Part shown: piece by piece, positions 5,862-11,755 of the stretch | Layout: every line of letters starts with the position of its first letter | How positions within the stretch are numbered: position 1 is the stretch's first letter | From: Candidatus Bathyarchaeota archaeon | Lineage (GTDB): Archaea > Thermoproteota > Bathyarchaeia > TCS64 | DNA length: 17,559 bases | Assembly: GCA_013619005.1 (NCBI GenBank) | Contig: JABXKY010000060.1 | Coordinates: 1 to 17,559, forward strand | Reading direction: 5' to 3' | Made by a program: the position numbers and the translations under genes | The notes under the pieces: model-generated | Seen by the model: only the letters and a program-made list of their open reading frames with translations | Databases searched by the model: none | What the model was told of the DNA's origin: nothing

Positions 5862-6395
5862 GGCACCTTTCTCGGCTATCAGGCTGGTTAGAGCCTCGTT
5901 TCTATCGGAGCCGACGGTTTCGATGGCGGTTTCGGTGATCTCGTAGAGCCCCTTGATTGATTCATACTTCTCCGGTGTGATTTCGAGAACGGAGTCATCA
6001 ACTGTGCCCAGATGCGCCGCGATGTCCTCCGCGAGCCTGTTCTCGTCTTTCTCGGAGAATATGGCTACCGCTAAGGTCTCTGTTGTCTTGGATACGCCGA
6101 GGAATTCGATGGCCTTGTTGATCTGGTTCTCGCAGGCAGCGTACAGCAGTGTCTCCACGTTCAGGTTGTTGCTGATGTTGATGCCGTTACCCATGGCATA
6201 GTCCGCGTTTGTGGCCGCGTAATAGATGTGGTTCGGTCCAGCTACCTTCCCGGCATCAAATAGCTGATACTTTACTCCTTCCGCCAACTCGTCAAGCATC
6301 CCGATGGTACCGTGGATGTCATTCACTTTTACGTCTCTTGCCCCTGTGATTGTCAATCTGAGCCCAGAGCCAGAAATTTCGTAGATATTTGACAT
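5841..6395 (-). CDS. cgi121: KEOPS complex subunit Cgi121
   Basis: A 184-residue protein recognised by the Cgi121 signature NLNVETLLYAACENQINKAI (82-101) followed by GVSKTTETLAVAIF, corresponding to the family pattern of an N-x-E-x-L-L-Y motif, a conserved Q-I-x-x-A-I helix and a beta strand. KEOPS transfers threonylcarbamoyl onto A37 of tRNA; Cgi121 binds the Bud32 kinase subunit and the tRNA 3' end. The protein has the usual compact size. The ATG at 6395 has a Shine-Dalgarno GGTGA (6402-6406) six bases upstream and a TATA box GTTTAAAC at 6434-6441, implying a leader of about 16 bases, unlike its leaderless neighbours. Sua5, which makes the KEOPS substrate, is nearby. The other KEOPS subunits are not in the window. 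Confidence 0.8.
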   Translation of the reverse strand: MSNIYEISGSGLRLTITGARDVKVNDIHGTIGMLDELAEGVKYQLFDAGKVAGPNHIYYAATNADYAMGNGINISNNLNVETLLYAACENQINKAIEFLGVSKTTETLAVAIFSEKDENRLAEDIAAHLGTVDDSVLEITPEKYESIKGLYEITETAIETVGSDRNEALTSLIAEKGALLSLRR

Positions 6396-6433
6396 GAGTC
6401 TTCACCAGTGTTGCTTTTCCCTACCCTTGAATA

Positions 6434-6441
6434 GTTTAAAC
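6434..6441 (-). promoter_or_regulatory. TATA box of cgi121
   Basis: GTTTAAAC is centred 42 bases before the ATG at 6395; with transcription starting about 26 bases downstream, the leader would hold the GGTGA ribosome binding site at 6402-6406. Confidence 0.5.
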
Positions 6442-6496
6442 CCTTCCGTTGTATGATAGGGGCATCCCAGCGTGTAGATCTAAACGAATACAGGAA

Positions 6497-6519
6497 ATAA
6501 TCTTTGAAACAGAGATTAT
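6497..6519. repeat. 10-bp hairpin with AAA triloop
   Basis: ATAATCTTTG (6497-6506) and CAGAGATTAT (6510-6519) pair over ten positions with one G-T wobble around an AAA loop. It lies between the 3' end of the dehydrogenase gene and the cgi121 promoter. It may be a secondary terminator for the minus-strand dehydrogenase transcript or a binding site. Confidence 0.5.
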
Positions 6520-6551
6520 CCTAGAGCAGTGTCGTATGCTTGAAAAGTTTA

Positions 6552-6566
6552 GGAGGCTAAGCCTCC
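6552..6566 (-). terminator. Terminator-like hairpin spanning the dehydrogenase stop codon
   Basis: GGAGGC (6552-6557) and GCCTCC (6561-6566) form a perfect 6-bp GC-rich stem with a three-base loop; the stop codon TAG is at 6557-6559, inside it. On the minus strand it is followed by TAAACTTTTC, a short T-rich tail. Confidence 0.5.
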
Positions 6567-7687
6567 ACGTTGTACTTGTCGTATAGTTTTCTAAGGAGAG
6601 TATTCAGTTCACGTGCTCGTTCCTCGGACTCTTTTGGTTTAAGCTCCGTGCACTCATATCCTACTACTTCTCGCATGTACTCAACGTTTTTTTCGCAGAA
6701 CACCACGGTCCCGTCATCCTTGATCTTCTCGATGCCGTCGATTTTTCCACCCTCCTCGTTGATTCGGATTGCCTCTTCCCGTGAAATGCCTGGCAAAACG
6801 ATCTCAGCTCCTTTTCTACTGAGCCGCGTAGGGTATCCCCCGGGCAGCCCTTCTACTCCATTCACGCAGGTATGGACTTCTTGGGTGTCATTGTATATCG
6901 CGAGTACATGTTTTAGGAAACTGCTTGCGGTCCTCATTTGGTCTACTAGCGCGCTCTTATACTGGGTAACTATTCCATATCCGGCTTCTTGGTATAGCCT
7001 AGTAATCCTGTCGTTTGGCCACTGGTCAGATACATCTTCTCCGTCAACGATTACCTTAACGTAGTATGGCCCGTCCATTCTCGCAGTGTAGTAAGTACCG
7101 TGGTGCCCTACCCCGTAGAGCTGGACCGCTCTGAACGGGACGTTCATGGTTCTAGCGATAACCCGTTTCACTCGGCCTAGCCCCAGGTCCATGTTGCCTC
7201 CACCACATGTGGGTTCTAACCCTAGTTTGCTAAGCACTACGTTTGTTGCATCGGGGAAGGCTCCGTTTACGACATCGGTATCGATACCTGATTTTTTTAC
7301 CGAGAGCATCAGTTTATGAGCCAATGTGAGGTGGTTGGGTAGCCAAGGACCCACAGGTCCGACTTTCTTATAGTCTTCTGGGGGCAGGAGCCTGGTGATC
7401 CACCAGCTGCCAAGGCTTGCGAGGTTACATATTACCCTTGGGCGGTGTTCTCTCAAGAACTCGGCGGTTCCATTGATATCAAATAGATCTATTTTCTCGA
7501 AGGTTAGATCTGGGTAAAATCCGAAGTTATGAGCAGTATGTAGTGCCTCCTCTACCTCAAATTTACCTTTATCTTCGTCAACGTCTGCGCCTATGACTTT
7601 GATGGGGAGTCCCATGCTGGCGATCTGGTACATCATGTCATGTCCCACGCTGCCGGCGGACCCGATTATCAGAATACTGTCAAGCAT
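6557..7687 (-). CDS. Rossmann-fold NAD(P)-dependent dehydrogenase, substrate unknown
   Basis: A protein of about 376 residues with an N-terminal dinucleotide fold: ILIIGSAGSVG (residues 5-15, GxxGxxG) and a beta strand ending in GADVDED (33-39). A middle segment FPDATNVVLSKLGL is followed by a glycine-rich strand, a motif GVGHHGTYY, and a C-terminal stretch with GVEGLPGGYP and a long charged helix. The layout suggests the malate/lactate or opine/saccharopine dehydrogenase superfamilies, but I cannot name the substrate. Three starts are possible: TTG 7705, ATG 7699 and ATG 7687. The last is chosen because it begins just before the first strand and suits a TATA element at 7718-7727. GC content sampled by eye is lower than in neighbours, and arginine codons CGA, CGT and AGA appear where neighbours favour AGG, hinting at acquisition. 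Confidence 0.7.
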   Translation of the reverse strand: MLDSILIIGSAGSVGHDMMYQIASMGLPIKVIGADVDEDKGKFEVEEALHTAHNFGFYPDLTFEKIDLFDINGTAEFLREHRPRVICNLASLGSWWITRLLPPEDYKKVGPVGPWLPNHLTLAHKLMLSVKKSGIDTDVVNGAFPDATNVVLSKLGLEPTCGGGNMDLGLGRVKRVIARTMNVPFRAVQLYGVGHHGTYYTARMDGPYYVKVIVDGEDVSDQWPNDRITRLYQEAGYGIVTQYKSALVDQMRTASSFLKHVLAIYNDTQEVHTCVNGVEGLPGGYPTRLSRKGAEIVLPGISREEAIRINEEGGKIDGIEKIKDDGTVVFCEKNVEYMREVVGYECTELKPKESEERARELNTLLRKLYDKYNVEA

Positions 7688-7717
7688 TATTACATCCATT
7701 ATCAAGGCTCAATATAG

Positions 7718-7727
7718 TATAAAAAAT
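7718..7727 (-). promoter_or_regulatory. TATA element of the dehydrogenase gene
   Basis: On the minus strand a run of six T followed by ATA lies about 33 bases before the ATG at 7687 and about 21 before the ATG at 7699. The former spacing would leave a short leader. Confidence 0.45.
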
Positions 7728-7748
7728 AGAAGAATGTGAGAGCATATT

Positions 7749-7768
7749 ACGCCTTGGCGTCGATTTTT
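7749..7768 (+). other. Hairpin ACGCC-TT-GGCGT followed by a T run in the divergent gap
   Basis: A 5-bp stem (7749-7753, 7756-7760) precedes TTTTT at 7764-7768 on the plus strand. It resembles a small intrinsic terminator but no plus-strand gene ends here, so it may be a regulatory site of the dehydrogenase/SSB intergenic region or chance. Confidence 0.25.
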
Positions 7769-7826
7769 ACTCGTATTAAATTATCTCTTAGAGAAGGGAA
7801 TCTTTTTACGCTTTAACAGGCTCAAC

Positions 7827-7835
7827 AAGTTTAGA
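7827..7835 (+). promoter_or_regulatory. TATA box of the SSB gene
   Basis: AAGTTTAGA is centred 24 bases before the ATG at 7855; no ribosome binding site is visible, consistent with leaderless translation. Confidence 0.45.
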
Positions 7836-7854
7836 CCAATTACAGGTTATAACT

Positions 7855-8283
7855 ATGTCAGATTACGAAGAAGAACCCCAGATGAAGATCGGGGACTTGA
7901 AGACCTTTTCGAGGAAGGTATACACGGTCGCCAAGGTCATAAGCATCGGCGAGGTCAGGGAGGTCACCTCCAGGAACGATAACAGCACCCACCAGGTGTG
8001 TGAGGCGCTCATAGCCGACGATTCGGGCAGCGTCTACCTTACGCTGTGGGATGACAACATAAGCCAGATCGAGGAGGACATGGTCCTCAAGCTGGACAAC
8101 GCCTACGTCAACGTGTTCAGGGGCAGCATGAGGCTGAACCTGGGCAGGTACGGAAACTTCTCCGTGCTGGAGGAGGCTCCATTCGATGAGGTCGACCTTG
8201 AGAACAACGTCTCGGCCCAGCAGGTCGAGTACGAGAACCGCAGGCCTTATGGTCGAGACCGCGGTCGCAGCAGAAGATACTAA
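7855..8283 (+). CDS. ssb: Single-stranded DNA-binding protein, SsoSSB-type (one OB fold)
   Basis: A 142-residue protein with one OB fold (about 11-107) and a basic tail. KIGDLKTFSRKVYTVAKV (11-28), GEVREVTSR (32-40), CEALIADDSGSVYLTLWDDN (49-68) and NVFRGSMRLNLGRYG (86-100) match the crenarchaeal SSB and eukaryotic SOSS-B/hSSB1 pattern; W65 and F88 sit where DNA-stacking aromatics are expected. The acidic linker (111-128) and the arginine-rich tail (RRPYGRDRGRSRRY, 129-142) are unusual: SsoSSB tails are typically glycine/arginine-rich with an acidic end, whereas this one ends basic. It coats single-stranded DNA in replication and repair and could support the polymerase operon 2.4 kb downstream, though it is not co-transcribed with it. 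Confidence 0.88.
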   Translation: MSDYEEEPQMKIGDLKTFSRKVYTVAKVISIGEVREVTSRNDNSTHQVCEALIADDSGSVYLTLWDDNISQIEEDMVLKLDNAYVNVFRGSMRLNLGRYGNFSVLEEAPFDEVDLENNVSAQQVEYENRRPYGRDRGRSRRY

Positions 8284-8319
8284 TCTTCACCCTATTTTTC
8301 CCAGCACATCTTTTATGCA

Positions 8320-8327
8320 GATATAGC
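8320..8327 (+). promoter_or_regulatory. TATA box of the arginase-fold gene
   Basis: GATATAGC is centred 24 bases before the ATG at 8348. A T-run at 8294-8299 just upstream probably ends SSB transcription. Confidence 0.45.
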
Positions 8328-8347
8328 CCAGTGGGTACGTTGATTCT

Positions 8348-9250
8348 ATGAGTAAGATAAGGGTTGGATTGCCCAAACTGACATTCAGTGGTAATCTTGG
8401 GAGGTCAGAGGCAGACGAGGGGCCCAAGACAATGGAAGAGGGCGGACTGATACCTCTGCTGGAAGGCTTGGGGTGCGTTATCGAGGAGAGCGTAAACGCG
8501 AAGCTGAGCCTCGAAGAGGAGAAGGTTTACGGGGCGAGGCTGAGGCTCGGGCTCGCCAGCAGTAATTTGGCGGATATTGTAGCAAAACAGATTAGGGCAG
8601 GAATACTTCCCATTGGGTTACTGGCAAACTGCAACGGATTGATGGGGATGCTGGCGGGGCACCAGCGGGCAAGCGGGTCATGGAAGCCTCTACGGGTTGG
8701 TCTGGTGTGGATCGACGCCCACGGCGACTTTAACACCCCCGAGACGAGCCTCAGTGGCATGATGGGGGGAATGCCGGTGGCCATCAGCACGGGCCTGTGC
8801 CTGCACCATATCCGCCGAGCGTGCGGCCTTGACCCGCCGCTTCCAATCAGCTATGTATCCATGGTTGGGGTCAGGGACACTGACCCTTGGGAGCAGAACC
8901 TCATTGACACCCATGGAATACCCCAGGTCACTGTCGCTGACCTGAAGGCTGGGAGCCCAAAGATATACGAGGAGATGGAGAGGCTTGCCGCGTTGACTGA
9001 CCTCATCTATGTCCACGTTGATCTTGACATACTTGACCCCGATGATATCCCCGGCGCAGGGCTCCCCGTGGAGAACGGGCCGACGGCGGACGAGCTTGGT
9101 GAGGCTTTGGAGATTATGTTCAGGCATCCCAAGGCCGCGGGATACGGTATGGCTTCTTATCCTTGGAGCAGGGACATCGAAAGAAGGGGGTTGAGATCGG
9201 TGTACCGCCTCGTTGAAGGGGTAATCAAGGGAGTGAAAAGCAGGGCTTAA
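8348..9250 (+). CDS. Arginase/agmatinase-fold protein with altered active site
   Basis: A 300-residue ureohydrolase-fold protein. The metal motifs DAHGD (123-127) and HVDLDILDP (223-231, D225/D227) are intact. However, the first metal motif, normally GGDHS, reads LLANCNG (91-97), placing C95 where the manganese-binding histidine belongs, and the guanidinium-contacting glutamate before P in the E-x-N-P strand is replaced (MASYP, 268-272). The substrate strand NTPETSLSG (129-137) is retained. A bimetal centre may persist with a Cys ligand, but recognition of a guanidino substrate as in arginase or agmatinase is doubtful. Related 'arginase family' proteins of unknown substrate carry similar N-C-N variants, to my recollection. 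The gene has its own TATA box and converges on the flavoprotein gene with a 39-base gap. Confidence 0.82.
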   Translation: MSKIRVGLPKLTFSGNLGRSEADEGPKTMEEGGLIPLLEGLGCVIEESVNAKLSLEEEKVYGARLRLGLASSNLADIVAKQIRAGILPIGLLANCNGLMGMLAGHQRASGSWKPLRVGLVWIDAHGDFNTPETSLSGMMGGMPVAISTGLCLHHIRRACGLDPPLPISYVSMVGVRDTDPWEQNLIDTHGIPQVTVADLKAGSPKIYEEMERLAALTDLIYVHVDLDILDPDDIPGAGLPVENGPTADELGEALEIMFRHPKAAGYGMASYPWSRDIERRGLRSVYRLVEGVIKGVKSRA

Positions 9251-9289
9251 GGTCCCACCAAAAAAGGGAGGAATTGCCTATTATTGGGG

Positions 9290-10570
9290 TTAGATCACGA
9301 ACTCTTCGCGCTCAACAGCCCTGTTTTTGACACCTATATTGGCGACTGGCAGTTTCATCCCACCGTGGAGCTCGGCCTCAGCTTCTCCTGCCCACAGCGC
9401 ATCCGCCACCCTGCCGATGGCGTCTCCCTTCATGATGCCGCTTCCGCTTCCACAGCCCACGTAGATGACCCCGTTCTCACCGTAAATGACGGGGGTCTCG
9501 TCGAAGCTGTTGATGGAGTACTGACCCGCCCAGCTGTTCATGGGCCGGACGTCCTCGAACTCGCCGAAGTACATCACCAGTGCATGGTAGATGTTGTTGG
9601 TGTAATAGTCATCCTCTGCCTGGGGGTCCTCCTCCAGCTCAAACTTTCGTGGAATTGTGTCGGCGCAGCCCAGCCAGATACTTCCCTCGGTGAGCTCTGC
9701 CTTGAGGAATATCCCCGCGGTGGGCAGCACCATGAGGGGCAGCGCGTTCTCGTGGTTCAGGCCCACGGTTCTCATGACGGGGTCCAGCTTGGGCTCCTTG
9801 AAAGCGAAAAGCTGCCTCTTTTTTGGCCTCTGGAAACTGTCAAGGCCGACAGGGTCCATGAGTTGGTTTGCCCACACTCCACAGGCGACGACGGTTGTGT
9901 CCGCCAGTATCTCACCGTCTGAGGTCTTGGCGCCTGCGATCACCTTTTCCTGCCACACGAATGGCTCTCCGGGTATTCCCAGTTCCATCTCCGGTTTCAC
10001 GATGAGCTCGGTGGCTTCCGTGTTGTACTTTACCTCGCCTCCCAGCTTCAGGAACTCGGCCTCGTATGCCCGTACAAGGGCATCGGCGTCGAGGCTGCCG
10101 CATTTCTTGCCGAATACCCCGTAGTCCACGTTCTTGAGTCCGAGTAGCTCTGCCTCTTCGTCGTCTCCGAAATCAGTCATCAATGTGGGTACTTTTACCT
10201 CGATCTCCTCCCTGGTGTATACCTCCAGCTCGACGCCTCTATCCTTTAACCCTTCAACCGCGGGGCGTATCTTCTCGTACTGCTCCTCGCTGAAAAGCCA
10301 CAGGTAGCCGATGGACTCCATTTTCAGGTTGTAGCCCAGCTCGTTCTCCATGTGGAAGAAGAAATCTATGCTCGTGTCAGCGAGGAGGTAGTTTGTCTCG
10401 CTGGTGAAAATGTTCCTAAACCCGCCCTCGCTCTTGGCGCTGTTGCCCTGTCCGGGTCCGGCGTACTTGTCTATCACTAGTATTTTCTTGGACGGGACCC
10501 GTTTCTTCATATGATATGCCGTTGAGAGGCCCATTATTCCCGCCCCGATGATCAAGGTGTCACATTCCAT
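9290..10570 (-). CDS. FAD-dependent oxidoreductase, DAO (glycine/D-amino acid oxidase-like) family
   Basis: A 426-residue flavoprotein. The N-terminal ADP-binding fold is TLIIGAGIMGLSTAYHM (5-21, GxGxxG) with an acidic end of the second strand (LVIDKY, 31-36). The FAD-phosphate loop GNSAKSEGGFRN (42-53) and the internal strand DTTVVACGVWANQL are typical of DAO enzymes, and the C-terminal FAD segment GVIYVGCGSGSGIMKGDAIG closes the fold. It should oxidise a small amino acid or N-methyl amine such as glycine, sarcosine, dimethylglycine or a D-amino acid. No histidine for covalent flavin attachment is seen in the N-terminal loop. The ATG at 10570 is preceded by a TATA box at 10592-10600. A functional link to the racemase-like enzyme is possible but they are 8 kb apart. 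Confidence 0.9.
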   Translation of the reverse strand: MECDTLIIGAGIMGLSTAYHMKKRVPSKKILVIDKYAGPGQGNSAKSEGGFRNIFTSETNYLLADTSIDFFFHMENELGYNLKMESIGYLWLFSEEQYEKIRPAVEGLKDRGVELEVYTREEIEVKVPTLMTDFGDDEEAELLGLKNVDYGVFGKKCGSLDADALVRAYEAEFLKLGGEVKYNTEATELIVKPEMELGIPGEPFVWQEKVIAGAKTSDGEILADTTVVACGVWANQLMDPVGLDSFQRPKKRQLFAFKEPKLDPVMRTVGLNHENALPLMVLPTAGIFLKAELTEGSIWLGCADTIPRKFELEEDPQAEDDYYTNNIYHALVMYFGEFEDVRPMNSWAGQYSINSFDETPVIYGENGVIYVGCGSGSGIMKGDAIGRVADALWAGEAEAELHGGMKLPVANIGVKNRAVEREEFVI

Positions 10571-10591
10571 ACCGACAGAGTTTCGCTAGCA

Positions 10592-10600
10592 GATTTAATC
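10592..10600 (-). promoter_or_regulatory. TATA box of the DAO-family gene
   Basis: GATTAAATC on the minus strand is centred 26 bases before the ATG at 10570; leaderless. Confidence 0.55.
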
Positions 10601-10679
10601 TTAATTGTTGAGGAGCGGGTTATCTTCGATGACTGCCTGTACTTTCATCAATCCCCATGGTACCCGGCACTGCGTTTGG

Positions 10680-10687
10680 CTTAATAC
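10680..10687 (+). promoter_or_regulatory. Probable TATA box of the RecA-like/PolB operon
   Basis: CTTAATAC is centred about 31 bases before the ATG at 10715, giving at most a few bases of leader. A second AT-rich element (10691-10698) is slightly too close. Confidence 0.4.
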
Positions 10688-10714
10688 ATGAATTATTGTT
10701 GATGCATCCGCTAA

Positions 10715-11755
10715 ATGACTGAGTACGTTACGGGGCAGGAGCTGCTGAACAGGCACACGGCCGAGAGCCAGCTCTCCATGGGGAGCCCTGAGCTGGATCA
10801 ACTGATAGGGGGTATCCAGCGTGGGCTGTTCTATTTCTTCTATGGCGAGAAGACCCTCATGGAGACGCTGTTCCAGCACATGACCACACAGGCCCTTGCA
10901 GCCAACGAGAAGGGAAAGCCAGTAGTGGTGTACATGCTCCTCGGCAACTACAGGAAGGAGCGCACCAACCTGGGGCTAGAGGAGCTGACCGAGTTGGTTG
11001 AGGACTCTGGGTTCCACATGTGGGAGGCACTGAAACGGGTGCAGATATTCACGGCAAGCTCCGCCGACCAGCAGGTTCTCCTCGTGGAGGGATTGATACG
11101 GCTCCTCATGGAGGAGAGCAACGTAAGCTTGGTGATCGTGAGGGGTATTTACAAGCTGGCCAAGGACGACCCGCGGATCAGGAACCGTCACGTGGTCTAC
11201 GAGGAGGTCCAGGCATCCATCAATAGCCTGAGGAATATCTGCGCCGAGAAGCGGATACCCATAGTGGCGTCAGGCCGTATCAGCGAGGCGAAGACCAAGA
11301 GGAACCCCATGCCAGAGAGCAGCATGTTCCTGAGGCACTGCGCCAACATCATAATCTACCTTAGGGCTAGAAAAAAGGGTTCCAAGTACAACAGGGCGTT
11401 CCTCGTCGACCACCCCGTGAAGCCGTTGGGCTCAGTCGAGTATCATTACGTTGTTGATTTCAAGATGGGAAGGGAAACAAAGCCATTCAGGATGAGCTAC
11501 CAGGAGCTGGTGGACAAGCTCAGGAGGGAGTTCCAGGACCCCCTTAGGAGCGAGAACAGGAGAACGGCCTTTGACCTGCTAATACAGGCATGGTCGGACG
11601 AGTTAGGGGCTATGAGCTACGCGGAGTCGTTCAAGATGCTTGACCTGATGCTCATGATCTCGACGCTGGAGAACAGGAGCATGCTGGAGAAGATGACGAG
11701 ACAGCTTGAGACAGTGAACAGGAAGCTCAGCAGGCTTGAGGATGGGCACGTGTGA
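10715..11755 (+). CDS. Degenerate RecA/RadA-fold protein (inactivated ATPase) coupled to PolB
   Basis: A 346-residue protein with a RadA/KaiC-like core. The N-terminal motif GSPELDQLIGGIQRGLFYFF (23-42) matches the 'LD-LLGGG-G' lead-in of RadA. Where the Walker A loop belongs it reads YGEKTLMETL (43-52): the G-K-T/S is lost. The Walker B strand VSLVIVRG (137-144) lacks the acidic residue. Later segments (VYEEVQASINSLRNICAEKRIP, 161-182, then a strand and LRHCANIIIYLRARK, 206-220) follow RadA order through the L2 region. A helical tail of about 80 residues ends in a short coiled coil (MLEKMTRQLETVNRKLSRLE, 323-342) that could mediate contact. ATP hydrolysis is not expected. Its stop codon overlaps the PolB start (GTGA), so the two are translationally coupled and probably form a complex. 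Confidence 0.82.
   Translation: MTEYVTGQELLNRHTAESQLSMGSPELDQLIGGIQRGLFYFFYGEKTLMETLFQHMTTQALAANEKGKPVVVYMLLGNYRKERTNLGLEELTELVEDSGFHMWEALKRVQIFTASSADQQVLLVEGLIRLLMEESNVSLVIVRGIYKLAKDDPRIRNRHVVYEEVQASINSLRNICAEKRIPIVASGRISEAKTKRNPMPESSMFLRHCANIIIYLRARKKGSKYNRAFLVDHPVKPLGSVEYHYVVDFKMGRETKPFRMSYQELVDKLRREFQDPLRSENRRTAFDLLIQAWSDELGAMSYAESFKMLDLMLMISTLENRSMLEKMTRQLETVNRKLSRLEDGHV

Noticed and set aside
9284-9922. 212-residue plus-strand open frame
   Set aside because: Fully opposite the clear DAO-family gene; composition is that of a shadow frame.
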